Assembly: GCA_947095535.1 (NCBI GenBank)
Contig: OX352774.1
Span: 232,773,825 to 232,837,824 of the forward strand
Length of the DNA: 64,000 nucleotides
Direction: 5' to 3'
DNA from: Poecilobothrus nobilitatus
Taxonomy: Eukaryota; Arthropoda; Insecta; Diptera; Dolichopodidae
Positions 1-12,221 of this stretch are shown piece after piece. Below the pieces are notes generated by a model. It was not told the DNA's origin. It did not search any database and saw only the letters and a program-made list of their open reading frames with translations. The first letter of the stretch is position 1. Each line of letters opens with the position of its first letter. A program made the position numbers and the translations under genes.

Positions 1-2103
1 GTCTTGATTTAAACTCTGTTCAGGTCGTATAAAAAAAAATATGTAGATAGTAATTTTGTACCGTAATAATGTAAATCGTATATATAATGAAATTAATAAT
101 GATAAAAATAACAATAATAGCTGCTACAGTGAAGCTATTTCTGGTTACATAATCCAGAAAGATGTTATAAAATACTACACGTTGTAATTCTTGATGGCCA
201 TAGTCACTGTTAACAAAATGGTAATAATAGTGCCACACCCCACTCAATGTTTCCGCATCCTTGTCCTATTCTTTCCTATACCTACTCCCTATAGTCCCAA
301 CATACTGGGTTAGCAATTAAGCTATTTATGAGAGTTTCGTTCCATTATATTGGCTAAAACTGGTTTAGTTAGTAAAAACCAAGGAGAGATTCTTTGCGTC
401 TTTGGAATATTCCCATTTCCCTAGGGATAAAAAAAAAGTGATTAGGCGATTATCCATTTTAAAATACCCCTGTAGAATTACGACTAACTTGATTTTTTAT
501 TGCACTATTTAAAAAAAAAAACAGCATTTTAAAGTATGTAGAAACAAAAGTTTTTTAATTCCCATAAAGAGACTTCACTAATCAGCAGTTTTGAAACTTG
601 ACGTGACAAAAATCAAAAATGAAAGGTTTTCTGAAAAAAAAAATCTGATGATTTAACATTTATTCATTGTTCAAATTTATTTATACATTTTTTAAACTCC
701 TAGTAAAGTTTTCAATCAAACATAACAAACAAAAAGAAAACCTCACATAAACACTTTAATAAATAAACCTGAATTTTATGCACGAATTTCTTTTAAAAAT
801 TATGCTTTGTTTTTCTTTTTTTTATTTTTGTTCTAAAATTTTACAATATTTTTTCCATTTTTTTTTTTTTTATGTCGGCAAAATGATCAATTCGATGCCT
901 AAAAACCATTACATTTGAAAAATATTTTCCTTAAAAAAAAAAGGAAAACATAAAAAACAAAAATCATACATCTACTTATCGCAGTGAACAACATTTTTGT
1001 ACATACCACTACCAGTGCTAATATAGGCACATATACAGGTATATAAAAAAAAAAAGAATACATTAGCACAAACCTAAAAGCAAAACCATAATATATAAGA
1101 AAAGAAAAACAGCATAGAAGAACCGAAAAAAGGGAGAAACAAGAAGACAAAAACAACATGAGTGTATGAATAAAGAGACAAAAAGAAAATTGTATGGTAG
1201 GCTGATTTATTGGGTGATTAAATGATTGAAGCCTAAAAAGAAATTTTGACATAATGTAGTTAATGCCATTATATATAGCATAAGAAAAGAACAAAAAAAT
1301 CAAAACAAAGTAATAAAAACACAAAAAAAAACAAGGGGATAACATTTTTTTTTAACTTTTAAAAACCAAACTTAAAAAAATTATTGAATTACTGTATCTT
1401 GAAGATAAAAAAAAAAAAAAAGATTACCATCAATTCAAAATATGCATAATATGTAGTTACGACGTATTATTAAAAACAACTGTTATTATTTAATTATTCA
1501 CACAGTTTTTATTTCGCAACTAAAACAAGCGGTCTCATAAAAAAATTTGATAAATATCTATTCATATCGATTACATGTTTGTAATGCATCCATTTTCGAA
1601 TCTACTGAGTTGCCGTTTACATAAATTATAATTTTTATGTCAATACTGTTGTCAAAACATATCTAATTGAAAAATCATTTAGGCGAAATATTTTTAATTT
1701 TCGGATTTCCTCTTCTTGGCGTAAAATCTGTAAAATTGTACTTTTGATGTGCTCGGATTATGAGAGTGGTATAACCACTTAATTTGATTTTTTAAACCCT
1801 TTTTGGCTACTTTCCCTCTTTCTAATGAATTTATTTTTTCATTTTTTTTTTATTTTAAAATTTGAGGTAAATAATAATGCATTCATTTTTGTTTTAAGAG
1901 TTGTAATTTAAATTTTTTTTTTAATTTTTTAATTTTAGAACTGCCTGTCCTATACCTCAACTCTTTTGTATCAAAGACGATAATTTAAATACTTTGATAA
2001 CATTAGTAGACATCTGAAAATCAATGAATTTCTTTATTATAAGGAAAACATAAAAGACAAGTTTAGTTCAAAGAGAGAGAGAATTTTTATCCATAACAAC
2101 TAT
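1..2103. other. AT-rich non-coding stretch, nothing recognised
   Basis: No gene, RNA or mobile element could be supported here. The sequence is AT-rich with many short A runs (for example near 510, 640 and 1400). An open stretch on the minus strand at 899-1345 is almost entirely F, L, Y and S codons read from A-rich DNA, has no domain and is treated as chance. Confidence 0.6.
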
Positions 2104-2400
2104 CTTATAACAATGGTGCAAAGTAAAAAAAACTCTTTTTATAGCAGTAAGTATATAAAGTGTAAATTTCAACTATTATGATCAACGGTCATTGTGGACA
2201 GGTAACGAGGAGTAGTACAAGAAATTAGAAGACGATATGAACTTGCATATCAAATTGTGCAAGAATGTTATGAATAATGATCTTACAACAATGATGAAAA
2301 GTAAGAAGTCTCTTTTTACAGCAGTAGTATAGTATATAAAGTGTAAATTTTAACTATTATAACCAACGTTCATTGAGGGCAGGTAACATTGAAAATTGCA
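2104..2400. repeat. Diverged 178-bp tandem duplication (two units, second partial)
   Basis: The block beginning CTTATAACAATGGTGC at 2104 recurs as CTTACAACAATGATGA at 2282. Both units then share CTCTTTTTA-AGCAGTA, TATATAAAGTGTAAATTT and CAACG-TCATTG, and both reach CAGGTAAC. The period is 178 bp with clear substitutions and a small insertion, so the duplication is not recent. No mobile-element signature was seen. Confidence 0.65.
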
Positions 2401-2942
2401 AGAAGATATTAATATATTTTTGTTTTTAAAGACATTTTTCTATCAAATTGTATGTTTTCTAGAGTTTTGGTGAATTGAAAGAGAAATATCATCAAATAAA
2501 TTATTGCTGTACCTAAATGGTAAGCCTAAATTGCAAATTATGAAAAACTACGAATAATGTTCAATGTTTTTGTTCTCATTATTTTGCTGACCCTTTACGC
2601 ATTTAGTCTGGCTTAAATCAGTAAAATACTTTTTTAATGTACTAGAACAGAGAACTTTATTTTATCAATCATCCAAAATAGTCTTAAATACACTTTAGTT
2701 CAATTTCAAATATTCTATTAGGAAAAATCATACTATTTGTACAAGAAATATTCGAATTGGCAATCCAATTCAACTAAAATCAAGGCATGTATTGTAAATA
2801 TGAGATATATATTAGGTAAATATTATATTACATATGACGCACATTCCGTCCTTTAAAAATATGTTTGTCAATTGAAAATATTCATTATGTATGCAAACTT
2901 TACTTCTCATAAATTTTATATATTATATCTGCATATTATATA

Positions 2943-2948
<6 letters not shown>
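2401..2948. other. AT-rich spacer, nothing recognised
   Basis: No coding, RNA or repeat signal beyond base composition was found between the tandem duplication and the TA microsatellite. Confidence 0.5.

Positions 2949-3016
<68 letters not shown>
2949..3016. repeat. (TA)n microsatellite, about 34 units
   Basis: An uninterrupted run of alternating T and A of about 68 bases, followed by the related but interrupted TACATATACATATA. Such a tract can extrude cruciforms and is expected to vary in length. The open frame across it (2891-3073, repeated Y and I codons) is an artefact of the repeat. Confidence 0.95.
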
Positions 3017-3028
<12 letters not shown>

Positions 3029-4620
3029 AACAAAAATATATATAAAAGAAAAGTAAAGACAGGAAAATTTTGAATGAATACTTTACCATCTTTTGAATAA
3101 ATGTGGTAATAAAAAGTTATTTCTTTTCTTTAATTTTTTTTTTTTTCGTTTTGATTTTCCATTTTTCCTCATTTTTTTCTCTTATTCTTTTGAATTTACT
3201 TCGGTAATAAATCAATCAATTTCTGATTTAATATAATTTAACACAAAAATAAAAGAAATAAAAAAAAAAATTTAAAAGGAGGGGTAGGTGGAAAGTTTTG
3301 AAAACATAAATTCTTTATCAGCATTTTTTTTTCACTGACTTCACTTATACGACCCATATTTGTACTTTTAGGGTGGTTTCTTTTTTTTTTTTTGTTTCAT
3401 TAAGGTGGTAAGAGGTGAATAACCAAATGTTATAAATAATATGAAAGATATAAAGAAAGGAAAAAGGAATACATGGAAAATTAAATTATTTTAAATCAGA
3501 CATGGAAAGTAAAATTAAAATAGGCTTAAAATCTTTTCTTTTTTTTAAATGTTTTTTTTTATTTGTGTTTTTTTTTTTTAATTTTTTTTTATTTTTATTT
3601 CTTCACGTTCAATAGCATTACATTTACATAAAATGAAGACTTCAGCACATAATAATTGAAAGGGTGTTTGAAAATAAAATAAATATATTCTATATATATT
3701 TGTTTTTTCCTTTTAAATTTTCTTTTAGTTAAAATTTAATTGTATTGCAAACAGTTTGACTATATATGATAGATTTTAATATGCAAGAAGTAATTCTAAA
3801 ATATATCTATTGATTGTTATGCAAAAAACTGTTCAAATTGAAATTGTAATCCAAAAAAAAAAAAAAAAAGTTTAACTTTGAAGAGTATATTATTAGATTG
3901 ATTTAATGTAAAGTTGTAAATGAAAAATGGGTGATGTAAATTTTTCTTATGCAAAAAGTTTATTTTTCGTGAATAGTTTTTTCTTTCTCTAATGGTAGAT
4001 AGCTATAATATAATATTATGGTAGATTTATTTTAAGAAAGCGTGGGTAAATTTCAAAGCACAAAAGAAATGAAATACGCGAAACAATTTTTTTTTTACAA
4101 AAATTAAAAAAGTGCTCCTATAATTAAAAGTTAATCTAAAATATTTCTGTAGCCTTAAAATTTGGACCCTTACTGAAGTATCACTAAAATTACCAGAAAC
4201 GTATTGCCATATTCTATATTTCAAACAGAAATAAACTTAATTAAACTTAATTAATTAAATAAAAAAAAAATTAAAGTACTTCGCATAATGATATAATTCG
4301 GTACTCGGTAAAATATAAGATTATTTGAAAAAATTTAACTATTGGAATAAGAAAACTAATACATAAATTGATCATCAGAAGTGTAAAATTAGGATTATAA
4401 AAGCTAATATATTATTAATAAACAAAGATAAAAGATAAAAATAAAACAATTAAAAACAAAATGTTTGTTTTTTTTTTGCGAAGGTAGATGGGAATTATCG
4501 AAAGATACTACAGAGAACTGAAACAATCACGAACTCTTTATGATTGTGTAGAGCTTTAACCTACTCTCTTTTTTCATAAAAACACCAACCCACATTTTTT
4601 ATCAAACAATATACGTTATA
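3017..4620. other. Homopolymer-rich AT stretch, nothing recognised
   Basis: Contains several T runs (3127-3148, 3380-3396, 3541-3600) and A runs (3852-3868, 4260-4270). No coding or structural signal could be supported. The antisense open stretch at 4027-4224 has no recognisable motif. Confidence 0.5.
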
Positions 4621-4671
4621 TGACTTTTAGTATTCATATAGACCAGGCAGCAAAGGAAGTTAAGTTAGGAA

Positions 4672-5041
4672 ATGCAAATTGATTTCAAATTGGAAACACA
4701 TGAGGTAGAAGATGGTTCCACAATTGCAACGTTCGTACCACTAATTAATTTCCGTAAACCGAATCATGCCATCTACAAATTTGAACTACATACGGGTGAG
4801 CTTTGAGTAAAAAAATATTAAACTTTTAATCTCATCAAAACACAAATTCCACTCTTGCAAGGTATAAAACAGAGTAAGGATTCCAGCTACGCGGCGAAGG
4901 TCAAATGAAGAGAACGTTGGGGTAACATTGAGATCATTTGTTATGTTAATTACTCTATTTAACCTTTTTACAAAAACCTACAAGCCATTCATGGAGTTGC
5001 CGGCCAAATATGTGAACTCCACCCCATCTTTATTTTTATAA
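4672..5041 (+). CDS. Candidate small two-exon gene of unknown function
   Basis: I do not recognise this protein. An ATG at 4672 (G at -3) opens a 41-codon frame to 4795. It has diverse, non-low-complexity residues, starting MQIDFKLETHEVEDG and including the segment FRKPNHAIYKF. The frame meets a good donor, GG/GTGAGC, at 4796. An acceptor TTCCAG at 4881-4886 gives a 91-bp intron, a common insect length, and restores phase exactly. The second frame runs from 4887 (ATRRRSNEENVG) to TAA at 5039-5041. The joined product would be about 92 aa, with a hydrophobic stretch in the middle of exon 2 and no recognised domain. Read unspliced, the first frame ends at TGA 4804-4806, so a 44-aa single-exon ORF is the alternative. 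The island is less AT-rich than its flanks. It could also be a fragment of a decayed mobile element. Confidence 0.25.
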
Positions 5042-5898
5042 ATAATGTTTTATAGATGTTTATTAAATTTTAAAACGAAATGAAGATTTTACAATGATAC
5101 AAGAAACCCATCCACATAACTACATCTTTAGTAATATTAAAAACATGGTTTGATCAAATTAACTTTTGATTTTAGCTCCATACCCAAGATGTTAAGTTTG
5201 CCAGTTTGTTGCAAAAACTCCCCTTAAAAAGTTCAACTCTATTATTATAGAATAGACCTACTGACCACATCATATAATTTCTGATAAAACTTCTACACTA
5301 TACTATTCTAATAGAATAATAAATTATAAGTTCTAACCTTATCATCTTATACCAAAAATTCTAAATTATATATAGGTAATTTATTTTATATTTTTAAAAA
5401 TAATAAAAATTAAATCTCTTAATTTATAAAAAATAACACAATAAATTCAAATTCATTCAAAAAATTTTCAAATCTATTTTAAATCTTTTTTTCTATTCCA
5501 AAAAAAAAAAAAAAAATTATTAATCCATTAAATACATCATTTAAAATATCACATCTCATTATCAACATGATAATAAAGTGTAAAGATTTTGACAATATTT
5601 TTAAACAGAAAAATAAAAACAATAACAAAATAAATTACTAATTAATGAAAATTACAAAATCATTCACTTACAATAATAGTCATTCACATTAGTAATATTA
5701 CAATTTATACGCAATTTACTACGCTACACTATTCCGATTAACGAAAGAATTCCATCTACTTATAAAATATACATACATACATAATTTACATATAATTTTA
5801 GATATTTTTCATAAAATTCAAATTTTACACATATAATACCGCTATTATTTTGTCATAACGTCGTTTGAAAAAATTAATATGAAATAATTATTCTATAC
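5042..5898. other. A-rich stretch, nothing recognised
   Basis: The plus strand is strongly A-rich from about 5380 to 5660, with an A run near 5501-5516. A short ACATACATACATA microsatellite lies at 5771-5783. No gene or element is supported. Confidence 0.5.
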
Positions 5899-6045
5899 AC
5901 AGGGTGTCCGGTTCTGAAAGTTCAAAGGAAAAATCAAAAGGTTTTGTTGTACCTCGAGAAAAATAACCCCACCTTCAAGAGTGTGAACAGAAAGCGATTT
6001 GATTCATATCTCTAATGCCTATCAGTTATGCCATTTTAATTTTAG
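5899..6045 (+). repeat. Interspersed repeat fragment with ACAGGGTGTCCGG end
   Basis: ACAGGGTGTCCGGTTCTGAAAG at about 5900 resembles the reverse complement of the end of the 37.2-37.66 kb repeat (ACAGGGTGTTCGGAACTTAAAG). Both look like the outer end of one interspersed repeat type. The right-hand boundary is uncertain because AT-rich sequence follows without a visible inverted partner. Confidence 0.4.
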
Positions 6046-7867
6046 ATTTTAATAAAAAAAAAATCGAAATTTTAAGCTTCATACACTCTAAATTATGACA
6101 GTACAGTAAATTATCTTTATTAGTAACAGAATATAATATTATAATAAAACTAATTTTAATAAATTAAAATTGAATAATGAAATTTAGTTGTATCACAAAA
6201 TCTAATAGGCAAAGGAGCATTAAAATTTCCGGCTGGTATTTATACCAAACTGATATGAAACAAATAAATAAATTAATTAATTAAAACTGTTAGATATATT
6301 CAAAAATATAGGTAAGGATTAGATAAATTCAAATATATATAGGTACCGTGATAACCGTTTATCCTTAATATCTCAAAATAACGGATTCTTCTTAAAATCC
6401 TAATTATTCGAAAAATCAATCAAAAACTTTAACAATTTCGAACGCTATAATATTAAACCAGCTAAACAATATCGAACCAAAAAAATTAACCGTTTATATC
6501 CTTTTATAACCTTTCACATAACACCGGCGAGGCGATACGTTATGTTTACCTGATGGTTTCCAAAAATTTTGCACTACATGTTTGCTAAACTTAGTAATAC
6601 TTTACCTTGAAAACGGTTTATTACAAATCCCTCTATACATAAAAATTTCCCTTGCTGAGCTTTTTCTATTAACCTTTTCTTATGAGCATTCACAGTCGAG
6701 CATCCTGTGTCTTCATATATACATACATATTATAAACTCTCATATTATGTACATAAATAAATATAATTAATATAAATGTTATATTCTTTAAGAAAATTAA
6801 ATCTTTTACTTCATATATGTATGTCATTGTATTAAGTTAATTCTTTTTCAAAGTTTATCCTTTTCCAAGTAAAAAAGAAAAGCAAAGTAAAAAATTAGAA
6901 AACTAAAAAAAAAATACAAATTCTTTTTTACCGTTTTGAATTAGTTACTTAATTTTCTTTCTGTCTTAAGAATTTTTGTTTTTACTTTTTTTTTTTTTTA
7001 ATTTTTATTAAAAAAAAAGTCACCTGAAAATTTTCCCATAGAATTTTACCTAGTATGTTAAATGTATTATATACTTTTATACAAAACTTATTATTAAAAA
7101 ATATAAAAAAAAAAACAAATATCACTTTAAATATCAAGAGTGAATATCCTTTTCCTTATTTCTTAATAATATTCATGAAAATTGAACTTTATTTAACAAA
7201 AATATTATTATGATTTACCTACAATGAATGACAAAATTCTTTACCTATACATAATTAATTATTTAAGTAAAACAAAAACCAATATTTCAGTAAAAAAAAC
7301 TTTTAAACTTTTGGTGTTCCGTTTTGGTTCTTTGGGTAAATTTAAAGCCATATATTTATTTATTTCGTTTATACAATATTTAAAGTTGATGGATATTTAA
7401 ATAAGCAATCAGGACTTCGTTAAGCATAACTTAATCATAATAAGTTTAGAATAAAAATCATATTATTTTTGGAATTTCTTTACATAAAGCTAAAGATTTA
7501 CTTTTAAAAAATACATCTTTGATATATTGATTTTAACCTAACGTGAAATTAATTTAAAGTACACATTGCGAAAAGTTTTTTTATTATTTGCTTATCAGTT
7601 CACTACAGCAAACATCTAATTTCTAGACATAATTTATTGACAGAACAAGAACGTATTTTCAATAAAACAAAAATTGATTAATAATAAGTAAATTTCTTCA
7701 ACTTTTAATTTAATTGATTTAGTAAAGTCTAGGCTTTTTCAAGAGACAAAGTAACACAATAAAAATGAGTCAAAAATTTAGTAAAGCAATAAATACAAAA
7801 AAAAAGTCATATTATATTGAATAAAACAACATCAATTATTTTTTAAAACATTATTTTCGTAATATGA
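6046..7867. other. AT-rich stretch, nothing recognised
   Basis: Includes a short region (6340-6560) with somewhat more complex sequence, such as GGTACCGTGATAACCG and ACACCGGCGAGGCGATACG. No open frame, splice structure or repeat partner was found. The open stretch at 6582-6770 is not supported by any motif. Confidence 0.45.
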
Positions 7868-8044
7868 AACGGACCTCGGTGGCTTAGTGGGTAAAAGCAT
7901 ACGCTGTGAACATCGTAGGTGTTTGCGTTCTAATCCAAACACATAAGAATAATTCTCCTTACGTCATTGACAGCCACCCCTGCAAAGGAAAGTCTGTGCA
8001 ATTTTCTTGTTACATTTAGGAAGCAGGAGAATAAACTAAAAAAA
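7868..8044 (+). mobile_element. tRNA-derived SINE, family A, copy 1
   Basis: The head carries an A-box-like TGGCTTAGTGGGTAA (about 7880-7894) and a B-box-like GTTCTAATCC (about 7928-7937), as expected for an internal RNA polymerase III promoter. The body has the family signatures CAGCCACCCCTGC and AATTTTCTTGTTACATTT, and the 3' end is AGGAGAATAAACTAAAAAAAC. The copies at 21629 (plus) and 30602 (minus) share this layout and tail. An A-rich 3' end suggests mobilisation by a partner LINE, which is an inference. The tRNA cloverleaf is degenerate, so this is not a functional tRNA. Confidence 0.75.
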
Positions 8045-8391
8045 CATCTTCAAAATTTATGGCAATACAAAACTTGGTATTGTAGCTGTTACTGTTTCCT
8101 TAATACAAAGTAAGCAATATGCTTAATTATCTAAATCTTAACGGAATATGAAACGTAATATTAAAAATAAATGAAAATTGAAATTTAATAACTATGAAAA
8201 ATTAATTTACCAAGACTTAAAGCTGCGTCGAACATTAATGATACAGATCACCTAAAAATAAATAAACAAATAATGATATTATAGATTTGTCTCTTCCTTA
8301 TTACAGACATTTATATCTAATATTTAATTTTTATAACTAGAGTTGCATTTATTATAAGACAATTTTAGGTGACTTATATTATTAGTTATAT
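8045..8391. other. AT-rich spacer, nothing recognised
   Basis: Separates a SINE from the dispersed repeat R1. No coding or structural signal was seen. Confidence 0.45.
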
Positions 8392-8560
8392 ATAATAGAT
8401 GGCGCACAAACATAATATATATATTTTGTGTTTTATAATATTATACAATAGGTAGTTACAGCCGAGTATTCAACGGCTTACTGCAAATAATGATTAAAAA
8501 AAAACTGAAGCTTAGTCAAAAATTAAAAATAAGGGACTTAATGGATAATTTATACTCCTC
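8392..8560 (+). repeat. Dispersed repeat R1, copy 1
   Basis: Shares an ordered series of blocks with 24401-24555: ATAATAGATGGCG, ACAATAG-TACAGCCGA-TA-TCAACGG, AATGATT, ACTGAAGCTTAGTCAAA, GACTTA-TGGAT and TATACTC. The two copies are diverged, with small gaps. No terminal inverted repeat or coding capacity is evident, so the class is unknown. Confidence 0.65.
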
Positions 8561-10920
8561 ATAAAAATATTATTACTTACACTAGTAATTAAGAGGTACT
8601 TAAAGTTAAGTTAAGAGCTTTAATAAAGCTGTTCATAAAGTTATTTTTTTTAGTACGATTTTCGTAATACCTGTATCCTAAAAAACCTGTCATTGACTTG
8701 AACGTTAAACTTTTGACCGTGATTGTATTCATACATGTATATGTATATGTATATTATTATATATTTTTTTAATCAAATCTTCGACTTTAAAAGAAAAATG
8801 GATTCTGCATCCAACCCTTATAAATTTTCAAAAAAAAAAAAATTCAAGATTTGTGAACTGAAACTTTTTTATATCGAAGATTTTTCGCCTTATTTATTTT
8901 TATATATTTTTTTTTTTTTCTTGTCTTTTTCACTTTACAAAAATCTATGTGTAAAATATTTATTAAAATATCTACCTGTAAAATATCAGTTAGCACATGA
9001 TTTTTTTCTTTAATCTATGAATCTGTTTGACACCTTTTTGGTACATTAATTTAATATTTTCTATTTTTATGTATTTTACTTTTCAGTAATTTTTATGTTC
9101 AATCATTTTTTAATTCAATGGAAAATAAATATTCATACAGGTTTTAAAATATCTTTAAGTTTAATGGAAATAATGAAAAAGTTAAATGAAAATTGGAAAT
9201 AAATAAGCGATAAATACACGAAATGTCATAAATTTTTTAAACTTTGGATAATTTAAATAGCTATTTAAATTATTTAAATTGACTTCTTTTACCAAGAATG
9301 TGGCCAAGAATGTGAATAAATTTGATTATGTTTCTTGATATTAAAAACGACTTAAACGCATAATATCATGTAAATTGAGAAGTTCAAACCAATCAATTGA
9401 ACTATTGAAAAAATACTAAGATAAAGTAAATTAAGAGATAAAATCTGCTAATGCAAAATGAGAAGTAATTATATGTAGCAAATTTTGAAACACCTCACTC
9501 AATAAATATTTTTTTTAAATGGTAATTTAAAATCAATTTGGCTAAAAAAAAAAATTATCTTTTTCTAGATAGTAAAAATCTTGTCTTTTTATCAAATCGA
9601 TATATTGAAATAAATCAAAATTATATACAATTGACTCGACTCAATTATGTATCAAGGTGTTAGGTATATTCCATCACAACTAACTTCTAAAAAACATATT
9701 TTCATTAGTATCGAAAACCTCTAGAAACATTTACTTTCAAAAACTTCAAACTACAAAATGGGTTAAAATTAGCAGAATAAATGATTATTAACCTCTAAGT
9801 GCTGACATATTTTGTCTGTGAGACAAACTAAAAAATCTTCTAATATGCATCATTATGTATTCGTTCACTAAACCTTCAATTTAATTGTATATCAACAACA
9901 ATACGTTTAAGACGTAATTATGTCGGGAGTTGTTAAAAATTATTTATGTTCAACGTTTTTTTAACGTTTGTGAGAAGTAGGGTAACTATTATGGTGATCT
10001 GTGAGAATGCATGTAATGTTAAAATGATCGTATTTTATTAGGTCAAAATTTTTGATATTTACTTTAAAATTATAAATTTTTTTTTTATTTTTTTTTATAA
10101 ATTACTTACTTTATTTTAAAGAAATGATATGATTAATTTAAAATTTATTTATGTAGCCATTTTCTGGAGATATAATTAGTCTTGAAATACTTTTAATTTT
10201 TATTACTTTTATTATAATATATATATTTTAAGTTTAATTTTGATTAAAAAATAAAAATGTATAATTAACTGAAATAATTTTTTATTTAAAATAAGCATAA
10301 ATTGTTCGAAATTAACAAATATAAGTAAAACAATACGTATTAGTTATTTTCTGGTTGCATTCTACTTTAAAAATAATTTCAATTTACGCGACCCATGTCA
10401 GAATGTAAGTTACAAAATTATGTTGTAGCATCTAAGGTTTAATATGCACATACTTATACTTTTTTATGTGTAAATTATGGGTAAAGTTGCCAAAAAGATA
10501 ATGTGCTTAAAAAAAAAAAAAGGTTGAAGAAGAATACAATATATAATTCCAATATAAAATTACTTTTTCAGACAATTTTCTTAAACGAAATTTTTTCTGA
10601 ATGACAAAATAATTCGATAAATTGAATAAAAAATTAATTAATTTAAACTGTAAAGTTCGCCAAAGAGATGTTTTTCGGGCTCTTCAAATTATTACACAAA
10701 AGTTATTTATAAAAATTCTTTAAACATTATATACATTAGATTTAGATTAAGTATAGTTATCTAAATGTAATATGTAAATGCTTGACTTAAGTAATAAATA
10801 AAACAAAAAAAAAAAAAAAACAAATTTCATCTTAATAATGTTCTTAAATTAATAGAAATAAAATCTTAGCTTAATAATAAATTAGGCACAATAATAACCT
10901 TTATAATGTTCCAATATTTA
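8561..10920. other. AT-rich stretch, nothing recognised
   Basis: No gene, RNA or element is supported. The open stretch at 8723-9013 begins in a (TA/TG) microsatellite-like tract and continues through poly-lysine and poly-phenylalanine codons, so it is judged chance. A long A run lies near 10805-10820. Confidence 0.55.
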
Positions 10921-10958
10921 TTTATTATATGCTTTTATATTAACTCGTCGCTGTCGGT

Positions 10959-10993
<35 letters not shown>

Positions 10994-11027
10994 TTATATG
11001 CTTTTATATTAACTCGTCGCTGTCGGT

Positions 11028-11078
<51 letters not shown>

Positions 11079-11081
11079 TTT
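10921..11081 (+). repeat. Compound (TTTA)n minisatellite, two 69-bp based units
   Basis: A complex 37-base leader, TTTATTATATGCTTTTATAT followed by TAACTCGTCGCTGTCGG, occurs at 10921 and again at 10990. Each copy is followed by a (TTTA)n tract (10958-10993 and 11027-11081). The leaders are identical by eye. The second tract is longer, consistent with later slippage. A reading frame crossing it encodes repeating YLFI and is an artefact. Confidence 0.9.
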
Positions 11082-11140
11082 GTCATTCTGTCACGCTTTT
11101 TATTATCTTCGTAATCTGTTAGCAACATTTGTAAGTGTAG

Positions 11141-11533
11141 TATGGTGCAGAGGATAGTGTACAGGTTTCAAAAGTGGGGATCATGTTGTTCGAATCCAGT
11201 TCAGATGCAACATTTTTTTTTTTTTAACTATCTATTCATCAACATTTTTTGAATAAAATATGTATACATTTTTGTATATATCAATTTAAAACTTACATTT
11301 ATATCTGTTATTCATGCATACAAACATACACATTATATTTTTATGTATGTTGCATACACATTATATTTTTGATCTTTCCTGGTGTTTTGTATTAGCATAA
11401 TTAGCAAAACACAATCCATACATACAATATTTTTATGTATGTTGCTAAGTTATTTTGTTTACAACATTTGTTTAGTATTTAAATCAAAATATTTGCTGTC
11501 AACATTCTTTAATGCATATTGAATTAATGCATA
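11141..11533 (+). repeat. 393-bp tandem repeat, copy 1, with tRNA-like head
   Basis: Begins TATGGTGCAGAGGATAGTG, which resembles a tRNA D-arm/A-box region. It continues to a B-box-like GTTCGAATCC at about 11188-11197, then a T run at about 11213-11225. The remainder runs through TGATCTTTCCTG and GCAAAACACAAT to ATTTAAATCAAAATATTTG. The same order is repeated from 11534. The tRNA-like portion does not fold into a full cloverleaf. It may be a SINE amplified in tandem with its flank. Confidence 0.7.
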
Positions 11534-11905
11534 TATGGTGCAGAGGATAGTGTACAGGTCTTGAAAGTGAGTGTTAATGTGTGGACTGTGGTTCGAATCC
11601 AATTCGTATATGTATAATTTTTTTTTTTTTTTTTAACTCTATTCATCAATATTTTTTAAATAAAATTTTATGTATAATAGATTCAAAACTTTATTTTTTT
11701 TCTTATTCATAATTCATGCATACAATACACATGTATTTGATCTTTCCTGCTATAATGATTTAGTTCAATCAATCTTGATGTGCACATGGGTTTTGTATTA
11801 GGGTTTAGCAAAACACAATATACATATATAGGTACATATAATATTTTTATGTTGCTAAATTATTTTGATTTAAAACATTTGTTTAGGATTTAAATAAGAC
11901 ATATA
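11534..11905 (+). repeat. 393-bp tandem repeat, copy 2, with tRNA-like head
   Basis: Repeats the 11141 block: TATGGTGCAGAGGATAGTG, then the B-box-like GGTTCGAATCC (11590-11600), a longer T run (11618-11634), TTCATCAATATTTTTTAAAT, TTTGATCTTTCCTG and AGCAAAACACAAT. A stretch around 11740-11800 (GTTCAATCAATCTTGATGTG) is absent from copy 1. Its B box is closer to the tRNA consensus than that of copy 1. Confidence 0.7.
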
Positions 11906-12221
11906 TAATATTATTTTTGTACATAGTAAAGAATGTAAAAAGTAAAGATCATTACAAAATTATGCTTTTGCGCATTACGAATTATGATTTACAAACAAAA
12001 TTTTGTCAACACAAAAAATTAAAACTACGTATGTAAATATATGTACGTACGTATGTACATAATATTTATTTATTTATATACAGGTACCGTGGTACATAAA
12101 TGTGCCAGGTAGCTATATATCCTTGTTTCCTGGTAGGAATGTGTACGTGATATAATGATATTATAAAGTATTTACATATTGCGATATATGAATATTTTTT
12201 TTTTTTATATTATAATTATTG

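Noticed and set aside
899..1345. 148-codon open frame on the minus strand, the longest in the window
   Set aside because: It is a low-complexity string of F, L, Y and S codons read from A-rich DNA, with no domain or splice context.
10906..11157. 83-codon frame with repeating YLFI
   Set aside because: It is the translation of the (TTTA)n arrays and has no independent support.
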